From positions 4,151,501 to 4,215,500 of the forward strand of contig NZ_CP089309.1 in NCBI RefSeq assembly GCF_021228795.1: a stretch of 64,000 nt of DNA. The letters run 5' to 3'. The position numbers and the translations under genes were made by a program. The notes beneath the pieces were generated by a model that saw only the letters and a list, made by a program, of their open reading frames with translations, was not told where the DNA came from and made no database searches. Shown one piece after another: positions 38,447 to 47,602 of the stretch (its first letter is position 1; each line of letters starts with the position of its first letter). Source of the DNA: Thiocapsa bogorovii. GTDB taxonomy: Bacteria > Pseudomonadota > Gammaproteobacteria > Chromatiales > Chromatiaceae.

Positions 38447-38920
38447 ATGACCGAGACACTTGCCGAAGTCGCCGCCGACGAGGGCCTGATGCAATCCCAA
38501 TTCGTGGTCGAGATGGACCGCCAGATGCGCGCGATCGACCCCTACGGCGAATTCGACGGACTCTCTACCGCCGAGCTTCTCGAGCCCTTCATCCTGACCA
38601 AGGAGAAGCGCCGGGAGATTCCCTTGGTCGGGGATCCCGACGAGACCGTCGTCGCGCGGATCAAGGCTTACTACAACGCCATCTCGGCCATGATCGAGTC
38701 CGAATGCGGATTGATGGCCGTGCCGCTCGTCTCCCTGACGCACGAAGGGTTCGGGCGCGTCGTCATCACGGTCGGCAAGCTGGTCGTGCTTGACCGGTCG
38801 CTGCGGGACGTGCACCGCTTCGGCTTCCCGACCCTTTCGAAGATGAAGGACGAGGCCGACAAGGTGCTGTCGGTCGCGCTTGAGCTGATCGGCGAGCATT
38901 CGAAGGTGGCGGGGCTTTAA
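38447..38920 (+). CDS. NifX-associated nitrogen fixation protein (DUF269)
   Basis: This 157-residue protein of the NifX-associated family carries 'QMRAIDPYGEFDGLSTAELL', 'FILTKEKRREIPLVGDPD' and 'RVVITVGKLVVLDRSLRDVH'. Members occur downstream of nifX in most diazotrophs; the exact biochemical role is not established. The length is normal. ATG 38447 follows the sequence GAAGAGGACATCACC with a weak ribosome site. Confidence 0.93.
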   Translation: MTETLAEVAADEGLMQSQFVVEMDRQMRAIDPYGEFDGLSTAELLEPFILTKEKRREIPLVGDPDETVVARIKAYYNAISAMIESECGLMAVPLVSLTHEGFGRVVITVGKLVVLDRSLRDVHRFGFPTLSKMKDEADKVLSVALELIGEHSKVAGL

Positions 38921-39040
38921 ATCGCGCCATCTGTGATCTGCGTTCTCTGTTGGGGGGGCGGCCTTGTGGCTGTCGACAACCTTCGTAGGGCGCGATTTAA
39001 GTGATTGATAAATCGTTATTCGACTCTGAGGGTTGATGGG

Positions 39041-39259
39041 ATGACGGCTGATGAAATCCGTGCCTTGGAGAAGGCCGTGAGCAAGGCGAAACGGATCGCC
39101 ACCGAGCGGGCCGGGGAGCTGCATGACCTGGTCGAAGACCGGTTGCCGGCCGGTTACGAGGAAATACCCGGCATCGCTCAGGCGACCTACGACGCCTGTC
39201 TTGCCTGGGCCGAGGCCACCGCTGCGCTGAAGGCGGCTCAGTCCGAGAGCGCAGCTTAG
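39041..39259 (+). CDS. CCE_0567-family metalloprotein of nif clusters
   Basis: This 72-residue all-helical protein ('TADEIRALEKAVSKAKRIAT', 'GELHDLVEDRLPAGYEEIPG', 'ATYDACLAWAEATAALKAAQ') belongs to the small CCE_0567/DUF683 family found between nifX-type genes and fdxB. Family members bind metal in a helical hairpin. ATG 39041 was preferred to 39005 because family similarity begins there. It lies 60 bp before the ferredoxin gene. Confidence 0.85.
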   Translation: MTADEIRALEKAVSKAKRIATERAGELHDLVEDRLPAGYEEIPGIAQATYDACLAWAEATAALKAAQSESAA

Positions 39260-39319
39260 TCGAATCGAAAATTTGAACCGCGACGGCGCCTCGCGCGTCG
39301 ACGAGATGGAGAAACACCC

Positions 39320-39631
39320 ATGAGTGTCATCACCGGCATTACCCGCGGCGGTGTCGAATGGACGCCTGCGTTCATTGAGAGCATCAACCAAAACAACTGC
39401 ATCGGTTGCGGTCGCTGCTACAAGGTGTGTCCGCGCGATGTCTTCGAGCTGGTCGACCGCGAGGATCTCGATCTGGAAGAGCTCGATGACGAGGGCGACG
39501 ACGATTTCGACGAGGCGCCCGGGATGGTCATGAACCTCAAGAATGCACTCGACTGCATCGGCTGCGAGGCGTGCTCTCGGGTGTGTCCCAAGAAGTGTCT
39601 CTCGCACGAGCCGCTCGCGGCAGCCGCCTAA
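39320..39631 (+). CDS. fdxB: nif-specific 2[4Fe-4S] ferredoxin III
   Basis: This 103-residue ferredoxin has two cluster motifs, 'NNCIGCGRCYKVCPRDVFEL' and 'DCIGCEACSRVCPKKCLSHE', separated by a very acidic linker ('DLDLEELDDEGDDDFDEAPG'). It supplies low-potential electrons to nitrogen fixation or cofactor assembly. It is the last gene of the nif operon and is followed by a strong terminator hairpin. Confidence 0.95.
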   Translation: MSVITGITRGGVEWTPAFIESINQNNCIGCGRCYKVCPRDVFELVDREDLDLEELDDEGDDDFDEAPGMVMNLKNALDCIGCEACSRVCPKKCLSHEPLAAAA

Positions 39632-39675
39632 ACCGCGCCCAGCGTAGTTTGCGTCGCGTGTTGAATTGGCTTGGC

Positions 39676-39712
39676 CGCGCCGGCTCCGATCATTGTCGGA
39701 GCCGGCGCGTTT
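39676..39712 (+). terminator. Rho-independent terminator after fdxB
   Basis: A perfect 14-bp GC-rich stem (CGCGCCGGCTCCGA and its inverse) with loop TCATTG is followed by TTT. It lies 45 bp after the fdxB stop and between convergent genes, so it may serve both directions, although the U-tract is short. Confidence 0.75.
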
Positions 39713-39746
39713 GCCGTCCGTCATCCTGACGGATTCGGCGGACCGA

Positions 39747-40421
39747 TCAGGCCGTGATGGGTACGATCGTGATATCGACCCGGCGGTTCAGCTGGCGGCC
39801 TGCTTCGGTCTCGTTCGAGGCGATCGGCTGGTTCTTGCCGTAGCCGGTGGCGATGATGCGCTGCGGCAGGACGCCGTCGGCCTCCATGTAGTACTGCACC
39901 GCGGCGGCGCGTCGTTGTGAGAGGAGCTGATTGTGCTCCGCCGAGCCGGTGCTGTCGGTGTGTCCGGAGATCAGGAGCTCGGTCTTGCCGTATTTGCTGA
40001 CGATGGCCGAGATCTTGTCCATGGTGCTGTAGAAGCCGGGCTGGATGCGGTCCGAGTCGATCTCAAAGGTGGTCGCCCCCGTCATTCGAACCAGCAGTTG
40101 ATCGTTCGGCAGCTTCTGTACGCTGATCATGCCGCTGGCGATCTCATCGGCCAGCGCCTTCTCGAAATCCTTACGTTGGTCTTCCATATAGGCGCCGACG
40201 GCCGTCCCGATGAGGGCCCCGCCGACCGCGCCGATCAAGGCCCCGCGTCCAGCGTTGGCACTGAGCGAGCCGATGATCGCGCCCGCGGCGGCCCCTCCGG
40301 CGCTGCCGATCGCCGCGCCTCTACCGGTTTCGGTCAGGCCGGATCCATCGGCTGCACAGCCGACGACCAGGACGGCGGCAAGGGCGGAAGCGGCGAGGCG
40401 GTTCAACGGACGTGATGTCAT
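39747..40421 (-). CDS. OmpA-family outer-membrane lipoprotein
   Basis: This 224-residue protein has a lipoprotein signal ('ASALAAVLVVGCAADG'), a glycine-zipper segment ('AAIGSAGGAAAGAIIGSLSA', 'GALIGAVGGALIGTAVGAYM') and a C-terminal OmpA-type peptidoglycan-binding domain ('LLISGHTDSTGSAEHNQLLS', 'RIIATGYGKNQPIASNET'). This layout matches YiaD/Pal-like proteins that tether the outer membrane to the cell wall. It is convergent with the nif operon. Confidence 0.9.
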   Translation of the reverse strand: MTSRPLNRLAASALAAVLVVGCAADGSGLTETGRGAAIGSAGGAAAGAIIGSLSANAGRGALIGAVGGALIGTAVGAYMEDQRKDFEKALADEIASGMISVQKLPNDQLLVRMTGATTFEIDSDRIQPGFYSTMDKISAIVSKYGKTELLISGHTDSTGSAEHNQLLSQRRAAAVQYYMEADGVLPQRIIATGYGKNQPIASNETEAGRQLNRRVDITIVPITA

Positions 40422-40670
40422 CTGGGTTCTCCCGGGGCGATTCGTGGTCAGGGTCGAAAATGTTGACCGAGGATCATAGCAGAGGCGCGTGGGCCTCGTG
40501 TCGGGAAGAAACGGCCGGAATCACCTTATTTCCTGCTTCGTCGTCAGAGCGTCGGCGCAAACCGCTCATGTGATCTCTCACGTGATGTGCACGACGGCTT
40601 ATTCGTCCGGGCGCTTGTCTCGGGTCCGAGCGACACAACATCCTGCGCAACGAAAGAAAACTCGCAGGAC

Positions 40671-41246
40671 ATGGGATCGATGCTCAGACTTGTCGTCAAC
40701 CTCGTCGCCTTCCAGATCGCCTGGTTCGCCTGCGTGCTGGGCGGTGCGCACGGATGGCCTTGGCTCGGGGTCGGCGTGGCCGCGCTGGTCGTTGCCTTTC
40801 ACCTGTGGCTATCCGCCGCGCCGCGACGCGAGGCAATGCTCTTGGTGATGGTCGGCGCTATCGGCGCCGTCTGGGACGGATTCCTGGTGCGTTTCGGATT
40901 CCTCGAGTATCCGTCCGGCATGGTTCTGCCCTGGCTCGCTCCGGTTTGGATTATCGCCATGTGGGTGGCCTTCGCGACGACCTTGAACGTGGCCCTGAGT
41001 TGGCTGAAGGGGCGTTGGACGCTGGCGGTCGTGCTCGGTGCGATCGGCGGACCATTGGCTTTCTACGGCGGGCACAAGCTCGGCGCCGTCGCCTTTCCCG
41101 ACGTCGTCGTGGCGATGGCCGTGCTTGCGGGCGGCTGGTCCTTCCTGCTGCCGCTGAGCGCTTGGCTGGCGCAGCGCTTCGACGGCGCCGGATTCCCGAA
41201 GGCGGCCGCCTTGACCACCCTCACGGAGGACAGCGCAGGTGTTTGA
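40671..41246 (+). CDS. DUF2878 integral membrane protein
   Basis: A protein of about 191 residues with five or six hydrophobic segments ('LVVNLVAFQIAWFACVLGGA', 'LLVMVGAIGAVWDGFLVRFG', 'WLAPVWIIAMWVAFATTLNV', 'VAMAVLAGGWSFLLPLSAW'). The pattern fits DUF2878. Its function is unknown. It is the first of four genes on the plus strand (DUF2878, DUF1295, DUF6134-like, lipocalin), a set often linked to envelope lipid or photooxidative stress responses; the last statement is inference. The ATG at 40671 was chosen; the extension to 40587 lacks hydrophobic character. Confidence 0.8.
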   Translation: MGSMLRLVVNLVAFQIAWFACVLGGAHGWPWLGVGVAALVVAFHLWLSAAPRREAMLLVMVGAIGAVWDGFLVRFGFLEYPSGMVLPWLAPVWIIAMWVAFATTLNVALSWLKGRWTLAVVLGAIGGPLAFYGGHKLGAVAFPDVVVAMAVLAGGWSFLLPLSAWLAQRFDGAGFPKAAALTTLTEDSAGV

Positions 41247-42033
41247 TCTCGATCTCTATCTCTCCGGTTTGGGTGCCGCGCTCGGCATGGGCCTCGGCGC
41301 CTGGATCGTCAGTTTGAAGCTGAATGACGTCAGCATTGTCGATTCGCTCTGGTCGCTCTTCTTCCTGCTCATGGCCGCAGTCTTCCTGGCGGGGGCACCC
41401 GAGGTGGGCGAGCGCGCATACCTCGTCTTCTTCCTGGTCACACTCTGGGCGGTGCGGCTCAGCGTCTTCATCACCAAACGCAACTGGGGCCACGGCGAGG
41501 ACCGGCGCTACCAGGCGATCCGGGCAGAGAACGAGCCGGGCTTTCGCTGGAAGAGCCTCTATATCGTCTTCGGTCTGCAGGCGATCCTCGCCTGGATCAT
41601 CGCGCTTCCGCTGCTTGCGGCGATACTCGGCACCAACCCGCTCGGCTGGCTCGACTACGCGGCGGTGTCGTTCTGGCTCGTGGGGCTCTTCTTCGAGGCG
41701 GTCGGCGATCAACAGCTGGCGGACTTCAAGGCCCGGCCCGAGAACAAGGGCAAGGTCATGGATCAAGGGCTTTGGCGCTACACGCGTCATCCCAATTATT
41801 TCGGCGAGGCCTGCATCTGGTGGGGCTATTTCCTATTTGCCCTCGCAGCCGGCGGCTGGTGGACGATCGTCTCGCCGTTGCTCATGACCTTCCTGCTGCT
41901 GCGCGTGTCCGGAGTGGCCTTGTTGGAGAAAGACATCGGCGAGCGCCGGCCGGCTTACCGAGACTATATCGCGCGAACCAACGCCTTCTTTCCGGGCCCG
42001 CCGCGGCCGGCCCAGGGTGATTCGCATCTTTGA
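41239..42033 (+). CDS. DUF1295 steroid-reductase-like membrane protein
   Basis: This 264-residue protein starts with GTG 41239, overlapping the previous stop by 8 bp. It has about seven hydrophobic segments and the family signature near the C-terminus: 'QGLWRYTRHPNYFGEACIWW' followed by 'GVALLEKDIGERRPAYRDYI'. This is shared with steroid 5-alpha-reductase and ICMT-like enzymes, where it forms the cofactor pocket. The substrate is unknown. A palindromic repeat follows the stop. Confidence 0.88.
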   Translation: MFDLDLYLSGLGAALGMGLGAWIVSLKLNDVSIVDSLWSLFFLLMAAVFLAGAPEVGERAYLVFFLVTLWAVRLSVFITKRNWGHGEDRRYQAIRAENEPGFRWKSLYIVFGLQAILAWIIALPLLAAILGTNPLGWLDYAAVSFWLVGLFFEAVGDQQLADFKARPENKGKVMDQGLWRYTRHPNYFGEACIWWGYFLFALAAGGWWTIVSPLLMTFLLLRVSGVALLEKDIGERRPAYRDYIARTNAFFPGPPRPAQGDSHL

Positions 42034-42044
42034 AACCTCAAGCG

Positions 42045-42158
42045 GTAGGGGAAGCGCCGAGGGTGGGCAAGCGTAGCGCAATCCACCAGCTTCGAGGCAG
42101 GGCGGGGGTGGAATTCGCTTTCGCTCGTCCACCCTACGGCGATCGACCACCCTACCGG
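42045..42158 (+). repeat. Inverted-repeat cluster (BIME-like)
   Basis: Two related palindromes of the type GGGTGG-GCAAGCG.AGCGCAATCCACC occur here: one at about 42060-42090, and one ending CGTCCACCCTACGG at about 42105-42140, with GGTAGGG / CCCTACC at the outer ends. This is the common dispersed 'GGTGGATTGCGC' repeat type. It sits between two co-directional genes and may act on mRNA stability. Confidence 0.6.
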
Positions 42159-42189
42159 CTTGCTTTACGAACAACGTTTATCAGGAGAA

Positions 42190-42906
42190 ATGCAGATGGT
42201 CGTCAAACAACGCCGGTCGCGACGCGCGACTCGACAGCAGACGCAGGTATCGGCCGGTCGCCGTTGGTGGTTGACTGCCGCGGTGGCCTTGATGGTCGGG
42301 GCCCTACCCTTAGCCTCCGCCAACACCGAGTCGGGGAATCTGAGGTTCAAGGTCTTCCTCGATCAGGATCCGATCGGCGAGCACAGCTTCGATATCCGTG
42401 CGCGCGGCGAGGAAGCGCAGGTCTCGAGCCGCGCGAGCTTCGATATCAACTTTTGGATCTTCACCGCGTACAGCTACCGTCACGAGAGTCGCGAGACCTG
42501 GCGAGACGGGTGTCTGCAGACGATCGACGCCAGCACGGACGATAACGGAAAGGACTACCGTGTGCGCGGCGAAGAAAGCGGGGAGTCGCTCGCACTGTCG
42601 GTGAACGGCGAGTCGCGGCGCCTGCCCGGCTGCGTCATGACCTTCGCTTACTGGGACCGTGATTTCCTGAAGCAGGACAGACTTCTGAACCCTCAGACGG
42701 GCGAGCTGGTGCCGGTGCGCGTTCAGCCGCAAGGGAGCGACTCGATCCGATTCGGCAGCGAAGAGGTCGCTGCGGCGCGCTATAAGCTCAGCACCGACGA
42801 GCTCGAGCTGATTCTCTGGTACTCCGACGAGCACGGATGGATCGGGCTCGAAAGCGATACCGGCAAGGGCAAGACGCTGCGTTACCAACGGATGGCACCG
42901 ACATGA
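42190..42906 (+). CDS. DUF6134-like exported protein
   Basis: A protein of about 238 residues with a basic N-terminus then a signal-like helix ('WWLTAAVALMVGALPLASA'). The mature domain starts 'LRFKVFLDQDPIGEHSFDIR' and contains 'FTAYSYRHESRETWRDGCLQ' and 'LPGCVMTFAYWDRDFLKQDR', with two cysteines that could pair. The pattern resembles the DUF6134 family of periplasmic beta-rich proteins. The AGGAG just before ATG 42190 decides the start. It overlaps the lipocalin gene by ATGA, so the two are translated together. Confidence 0.75.
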   Translation: MQMVVKQRRSRRATRQQTQVSAGRRWWLTAAVALMVGALPLASANTESGNLRFKVFLDQDPIGEHSFDIRARGEEAQVSSRASFDINFWIFTAYSYRHESRETWRDGCLQTIDASTDDNGKDYRVRGEESGESLALSVNGESRRLPGCVMTFAYWDRDFLKQDRLLNPQTGELVPVRVQPQGSDSIRFGSEEVAAARYKLSTDELELILWYSDEHGWIGLESDTGKGKTLRYQRMAPT

Positions 42907-43442
42907 AGCGACTATCGAACCTTTTACTCATCACACTCATGCTCGCCTTTGCGAGCGGCTGCACCGAAGAAGGAGGCGCGCCCATGGATACCGTCAAACA
43001 GGTCGATCTCGAACGCTTCATGGGCAAGTGGTACGTGATCGCCAACATTCCGACCTTCGTGGAGAAGGGCGCCTACAACGCCGTGGAGTCCTATGCGCTC
43101 AATCCGGACGGTACGATCGCGACGACCTTCACCTTCAACAAGGACGGCTTCGACGGGCCCTTGAAGACGCACAACCCGACGGGCTTCGTGCGCGACACGA
43201 CCACCAACGCACTCTGGTGGATGCAGTTCATCTGGCCCTTCAAGGCGGATTTCCGCATCGTCTGGCTGGAGCCCGACTACAGTATCACCGTCATCGGCCG
43301 GGCCAAACGCGACTACGTCTGGATCATGGCCCGCGAGCCCGAAATCCCGCAGGCGAAGTACGACGAGATCGTCGCCTTCATCGGCGGGCTCGGCTACGAC
43401 ACCAGCAAGATCGAGAAGGTGCCGCAGCGTTCGGGCGGGTGA
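42903..43442 (+). CDS. blc: Bacterial lipocalin (lipoprotein)
   Basis: A 179-residue lipocalin with a lipoprotein signal ('LLITLMLAFASGCTEEGG') and the G-x-W motif 'FMGKWYVIANIPTF'. The later motifs 'ADFRIVWLEPDYSITVIGRA' and 'YVWIMAREPEIP' are family hallmarks. Outer-membrane lipocalins bind fatty acids or lysophospholipids. It is coupled to the upstream DUF6134-like gene. Gene neighbours (DUF2878, DUF1295) match the conserved lipocalin-linked set seen in other bacteria, as far as I recall. Confidence 0.92.
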   Translation: MKRLSNLLLITLMLAFASGCTEEGGAPMDTVKQVDLERFMGKWYVIANIPTFVEKGAYNAVESYALNPDGTIATTFTFNKDGFDGPLKTHNPTGFVRDTTTNALWWMQFIWPFKADFRIVWLEPDYSITVIGRAKRDYVWIMAREPEIPQAKYDEIVAFIGGLGYDTSKIEKVPQRSGG

Positions 43443-43513
43443 GACGCCTGGCGGCTTAGGCCGGGCCTGGGTGTCTGACCCCCGCGCGTCCTTCTAGGCC
43501 GCGCGGTTAGCCT

Positions 43514-43627
43514 GTAGGGTGCGGTGAGGTCCGAACCGCACCGAACGCCGGCCTGAACGCTCAACCGGAGCACCACACGCCGGCCGGTGCCGTCCATCGG
43601 TGCGGTTCCTTCGTCACCACACCCTAC
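43514..43627. repeat. Long inverted repeat between blc and cydD
   Basis: The left arm GTAGGGTGCGGTGAGG...AACCGCACCGA and the right arm are inverse copies of about 31 bases with five mismatched central positions, separated by about 52 bases. The whole 43443-43801 gap contains no gene. The structure looks like a paired REP unit. It may also act as a terminator for blc. Confidence 0.65.
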
Positions 43628-43801
43628 GCACCACACCCGACCATCACTGATCCACGCCGATTTTCCTGCACGGGTCCGTAGTTTCGGAGCTCGGTGCAAG
43701 CTCGACGACCTCTTGTGCGTTTTTTCGTTGCCCTGGCGGTCCCCCCTTCCTTATCCTCCCCCGATTCGGGTCGACCGGCCCGCTTCCAGGCAGATCGCAC
43801 T

Positions 43802-45643
43802 ATGTCCGTCAACGCTTGGCTCAAGTCTCACCGTCCGCTTGCCGGTGCTGCGCTGAAGCGCACCATCGGCTTCGGTGTTGGACAGGGGCTGCTCGCCATC
43901 GCACAAGCCTGGTTCCTTGCCTTGATCCTGAACGCCGTGATCTTCGAGGGAGCGGGTCTGACCGAGGTCGGGCATTTGATGGCAGTCCTGCTGGGGCTCT
44001 TCCTCCTGCGCGGCTTCACCGTCTGGTTGGGCGAGCGCTCGGCCTTCCAAGCCGCTGCCTTGGTCCGAACGGGGTTGCGCGATCAGGTGTTTCGCCATCT
44101 GCAACGACTCGGGCCGCGCTATCTGGCCAACGAGCGCAGCGGTGCCTTGGTCGAGATGCTCACCAAAGGGATCGATGATCTGGAGGGCTATTACGCGCGC
44201 TTTCTTCCGGCCATGACCCTGACGATGATCCTCCCCGTGGTGATCCTGGTCGTGGTCTTTCCGGCGGACTGGGTTGCGGGTGCTGTCATGCTGGTCACCG
44301 CGCCCCTGATCCCGCTCTTCATGATCATCATCGGTTCGAGCGCACAATCCAAGAATCAGCGCCAATGGAAGGAGCTCGCACGCATGAGCTCGCATTTCCT
44401 CGACGTCATCCAAGGCCTGACCACCCTGAAGCTCTTCGGTGCGAGCCGTCGCGAGGCGGACGAAGTCGCGCGCATCTCGAACGCCTATCGCAGCAGCACC
44501 ATGCAGGTCTTGCGGGTCGCCTTTCTCTCCTCGGCCGTTCTCGAGTTCTTCGCAGCTATCGGTATCGCCATCATCGCGGTGTTCGTCGGCTTTCGGCTCT
44601 ACGGGTTGGTGATGCCGCTGCCGGATTGGCTGATGGCGCTCCCCGAGATCACCTATCTGCAGGGCCTCTTTATCCTGATGTTGGCGCCCGAGTTCTATGC
44701 CCCACTGCGCAACATGGGGGTCCAGTACCACGCGCGCATGGCCGCCGCCGCCGCCGCCGAGCAGATGATTCTCGTGCTGGATGCCGAGCCGGAGGCGCGA
44801 TCCGCACCCGACGCGAACCCGCCCGATCGGGCCGCGTCCGGGCACGCCCCGCTGCAGGCCCCGCGGCCCTTCGGGCTGCGTTTTCAGGACGTGCATTTCA
44901 GCTACGAAGAGGGCCGCGATGCACTGCGCGGTATGGACTTCGAGGTCCCCGCAGGCGCCCGTGTCGCGCTGGTCGGGACCAGTGGGGCCGGTAAGACAAC
45001 CGTGATCAATCTCCTGCTGGGCTTTCTCTCGCCGACCTCGGGGCGAATCCTGATCGGAGAGCAGGCGCTCGCCGATCTCGACCTCGAGGAGTGGCGCAGC
45101 CATCTCGCCTGGGTCCCGCAGCAGCCGCGTCTCTTCCAAGGGACGATCGGCGACAATATCCGCCTCGGTCGCCCGGATGCGGATCTCGAGTCGGTCCGCG
45201 CGGCGGCACGCCGCGCCCGTGCCGCCGAGTTCATCGAGGCATTGCCCGCCGGCTACGACAATCTGGTCGGCGAGCGCGGCGCCGGTCTCTCGGGCGGTCA
45301 GATCCAGCGGATCGCTCTCGCCCGCGCCTTCCTGCGCGACGCCCCGCTGGTCATCCTAGACGAGGCGACCGCCAACCTCGATCCGGAGAGCGAGCGTCTG
45401 GTCCAGGAGGGCATCGAGGAGCTGGCCAAGGGTCGCACCCTCTTGGTCGTCGCCCACCGACTCGCGACCGTGCGCCGCGCCGACCGCATCCTGGTGCTCG
45501 AGTCGGGTCGGGTCGCTGAGTCCGGGACGCACGAGACCCTCTCCGCGTCGAACGGGATCTACGCCCGGATGATCGCGGCTTACGGCCACGCCGCACCGGC
45601 GCAGGTCGACCCTTGGAATCCGGAGCGGGAGGACAACCGATGA
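43802..45643 (+). CDS. cydD: Cysteine/glutathione ABC exporter subunit CydD
   Basis: This 613-residue half-transporter has six membrane helices (about residues 15-320) then an ABC domain: Walker A 'GTSGAGKTTVINLLL', signature 'GLSGGQIQRIALARAF', Walker B 'LVILDEATANLDP'. CydDC exports glutathione and cysteine to the periplasm and is needed for cytochrome bd assembly. The ATG at 43802 gives the normal N-terminus; the longer frame is not supported. The stop overlaps the cydC start (ATGA). No cydAB gene is in the window. Confidence 0.93.
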   Translation: MSVNAWLKSHRPLAGAALKRTIGFGVGQGLLAIAQAWFLALILNAVIFEGAGLTEVGHLMAVLLGLFLLRGFTVWLGERSAFQAAALVRTGLRDQVFRHLQRLGPRYLANERSGALVEMLTKGIDDLEGYYARFLPAMTLTMILPVVILVVVFPADWVAGAVMLVTAPLIPLFMIIIGSSAQSKNQRQWKELARMSSHFLDVIQGLTTLKLFGASRREADEVARISNAYRSSTMQVLRVAFLSSAVLEFFAAIGIAIIAVFVGFRLYGLVMPLPDWLMALPEITYLQGLFILMLAPEFYAPLRNMGVQYHARMAAAAAAEQMILVLDAEPEARSAPDANPPDRAASGHAPLQAPRPFGLRFQDVHFSYEEGRDALRGMDFEVPAGARVALVGTSGAGKTTVINLLLGFLSPTSGRILIGEQALADLDLEEWRSHLAWVPQQPRLFQGTIGDNIRLGRPDADLESVRAAARRARAAEFIEALPAGYDNLVGERGAGLSGGQIQRIALARAFLRDAPLVILDEATANLDPESERLVQEGIEELAKGRTLLVVAHRLATVRRADRILVLESGRVAESGTHETLSASNGIYARMIAAYGHAAPAQVDPWNPEREDNR

Positions 45644-47373
45644 AGGAGCTGTTGCGTCTCTGGAGCCTGTTTCGGCCCTATCGCGGCTGGATAGTTGCCG
45701 GCACCCTGATCGCCCTTCTGACCCTGATCGCCAACGTCGCGCTCATGGCCTTGGCCGGCTGGTTCATCACCGCCATGGCGGTGGCCGGTGTCGCCGGGGT
45801 TGCCATCAACTACTTCGCGCCGGCTGCGCTCATTCGACTGAGCGCCGTCATGCGCACCGCCGGCCGCTACGCCGAGCGCCTGGTCAACCACGAGGCCACG
45901 TTCCGTCTGATCGCCGAGCTGCGGGTCTGGTTCTATCGCCATCTCGAGCCCCTAGCCCCGGCGCGCCTGCAGCAGTATCACAGCGGCGACCTGCTGAGCC
46001 GCATCCGTGCAGACATCGACGCCCTGGACAATCTCTACGTGCGGGTGCTGGTGCCCGTGGCCGTCGCTGCCATCAGCGCGGTGCTCTTCTTCGTCTTCCT
46101 GCTGCTTCACGACCCGCTGCTGGCGCTCTCCGGGCTCGCCTTCCTGCTGATCGCCGGTGTCGTCTTGCCGGTCTGGTCGCAGGGGCGCGGTCAGGCGCCC
46201 GGACGCCGGCTCGCCGAGGACGAGGGCGAGCTGCGCGCGGCCGTCATCGACGGGGTTCAGGGCATGGCCGAGCTGACGATCTACGGGGCCAACGCGCGCC
46301 AGGCCGAACGCGTCGACGCCCTGGGGCGGCGGCTGATCGCCGATCAGGCGCGCTTGAGCAGCGATCATGGCGTCACCCAGGCGGGGGTGGGTCTGAGTGC
46401 GAGCCTGAGCCTCTGGGTGCTGCTCTGGCTGGCCATCCCTATGGTGCACGACGGCACACTGATGCCGCCGCAGCTGGCCATGCTCGCACTCTTCACGCTC
46501 GCGAGCTTCGAGGCGGTCGCGCCATTGCCGCAGGCCTTCCAACTTCTCGGGCGGACGCTGGCCGCGGCGCGGCGGATCTTCGCCATCGTCGATACCGATC
46601 CGCCCGTTGTCGAGCCGACTACGCCCTCGCCCCGGCCGGAGCGCTTCGACATCCGCTTCACCGGTGTCGGATTCAGCTATCCGGGTGCCGCGACACCGGC
46701 CGTCGCCGACATCGATCTCGATGTCCCGGAGGGTACCCGCGCCGCGGTCGTCGGCGCCACCGGCTCGGGCAAGAGCACGCTCTTCAACCTGCTGCTGCGC
46801 TTTTGGGAGCCGGATGCCGGAGACATCAGCATCGGCGGTCACTCCATCACCAGCTTCCGCGGCGACGACCTGCGCAGCCACATCGCGGTGGTCAGCCAGC
46901 AGACCTATCTTTTCGACACCACCATCCGCGAGAACCTGCAGATCGCCGCGCCCGAGGCGACGCAGGAGGCGATCGAGGCCGCCTGCCGCGTCGCCCAGAT
47001 CCACGACTTCATCAGCGAGCTGCCCGACGGCTACGGCACCTGGGTGGGAGAGACCGGCGTGCGTCTCTCCGGCGGACAGGCCCGGCGCATCGCCGTCGCC
47101 CGCGCCCTGCTCAAGGATGCCCCCATCCTGCTGCTGGACGAGCCGACCGAGGGTCTCGATGCCGAGACCGAGCGCAGTCTCATGCAGGCGCTCGACCGGC
47201 TCATGGTCGGGCGCACCGTCCTTCTCATCACCCACCGTCCCGCCGGGCTGGACTGGGTCGACCGCGTCCTGGTTCTCGACAACGGCCGAGAGGTCGCGCG
47301 CGGTGACTCCAACGTCATCCCGGAAGCCACGCACGGGGCCTTGCTGCGAGACGCCGCGGGCGCGGTGGCGTAA
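45640..47373 (+). CDS. cydC: Cysteine/glutathione ABC exporter subunit CydC
   Basis: A 577-residue partner of CydD with the same architecture: membrane domain, then Walker A 'GATGSGKSTLFNLLL', signature 'RLSGGQARRIAVARAL', Walker B 'ILLLDEPTEGLDAETE' and H-loop 'LLITHRPAGL'. The ABC core is complete in both subunits, unlike the Mla-like ATPase at 24505. It starts at ATG 45640, overlapping cydD. Confidence 0.93.
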   Translation: MKELLRLWSLFRPYRGWIVAGTLIALLTLIANVALMALAGWFITAMAVAGVAGVAINYFAPAALIRLSAVMRTAGRYAERLVNHEATFRLIAELRVWFYRHLEPLAPARLQQYHSGDLLSRIRADIDALDNLYVRVLVPVAVAAISAVLFFVFLLLHDPLLALSGLAFLLIAGVVLPVWSQGRGQAPGRRLAEDEGELRAAVIDGVQGMAELTIYGANARQAERVDALGRRLIADQARLSSDHGVTQAGVGLSASLSLWVLLWLAIPMVHDGTLMPPQLAMLALFTLASFEAVAPLPQAFQLLGRTLAAARRIFAIVDTDPPVVEPTTPSPRPERFDIRFTGVGFSYPGAATPAVADIDLDVPEGTRAAVVGATGSGKSTLFNLLLRFWEPDAGDISIGGHSITSFRGDDLRSHIAVVSQQTYLFDTTIRENLQIAAPEATQEAIEAACRVAQIHDFISELPDGYGTWVGETGVRLSGGQARRIAVARALLKDAPILLLDEPTEGLDAETERSLMQALDRLMVGRTVLLITHRPAGLDWVDRVLVLDNGREVARGDSNVIPEATHGALLRDAAGAVA

Positions 47374-47387
47374 GCTGTCGGTGAGCT

Positions 47388-47472
47388 AAACCGCGTCTGG
47401 AGCAACATGCTACGTTCTTGGATTGGATCGGCTACGGCCGAGACCAAGAGTGTTGGAGCTGACGCGGTTTAG
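47388..47472 (-). repeat. Dispersed palindromic repeat, copy C
   Basis: Bounded by AAACCGCGTC and GACGCGGTTT, 85 bases. Read on the minus strand it aligns with copy B (38351): CCGCGTCAgCTCC..., TCGGCCG...CGATCCAaTCCA, GCTCCAGACGCGG. It lies just after the cydC stop and could terminate or stabilise that mRNA. Confidence 0.7.
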
Positions 47473-47602
47473 GCTTCTGAAAATATGAACTGTTAAACCG
47501 TTTCACCGCCGAGGCGCGGGGTGTGCTCACGGTTTGACTCAGTCGTACCCGACTCTCTTGTTCTGGACAGTGTTCAGCACATCCCGGCACAGGACCATCC
47601 TC

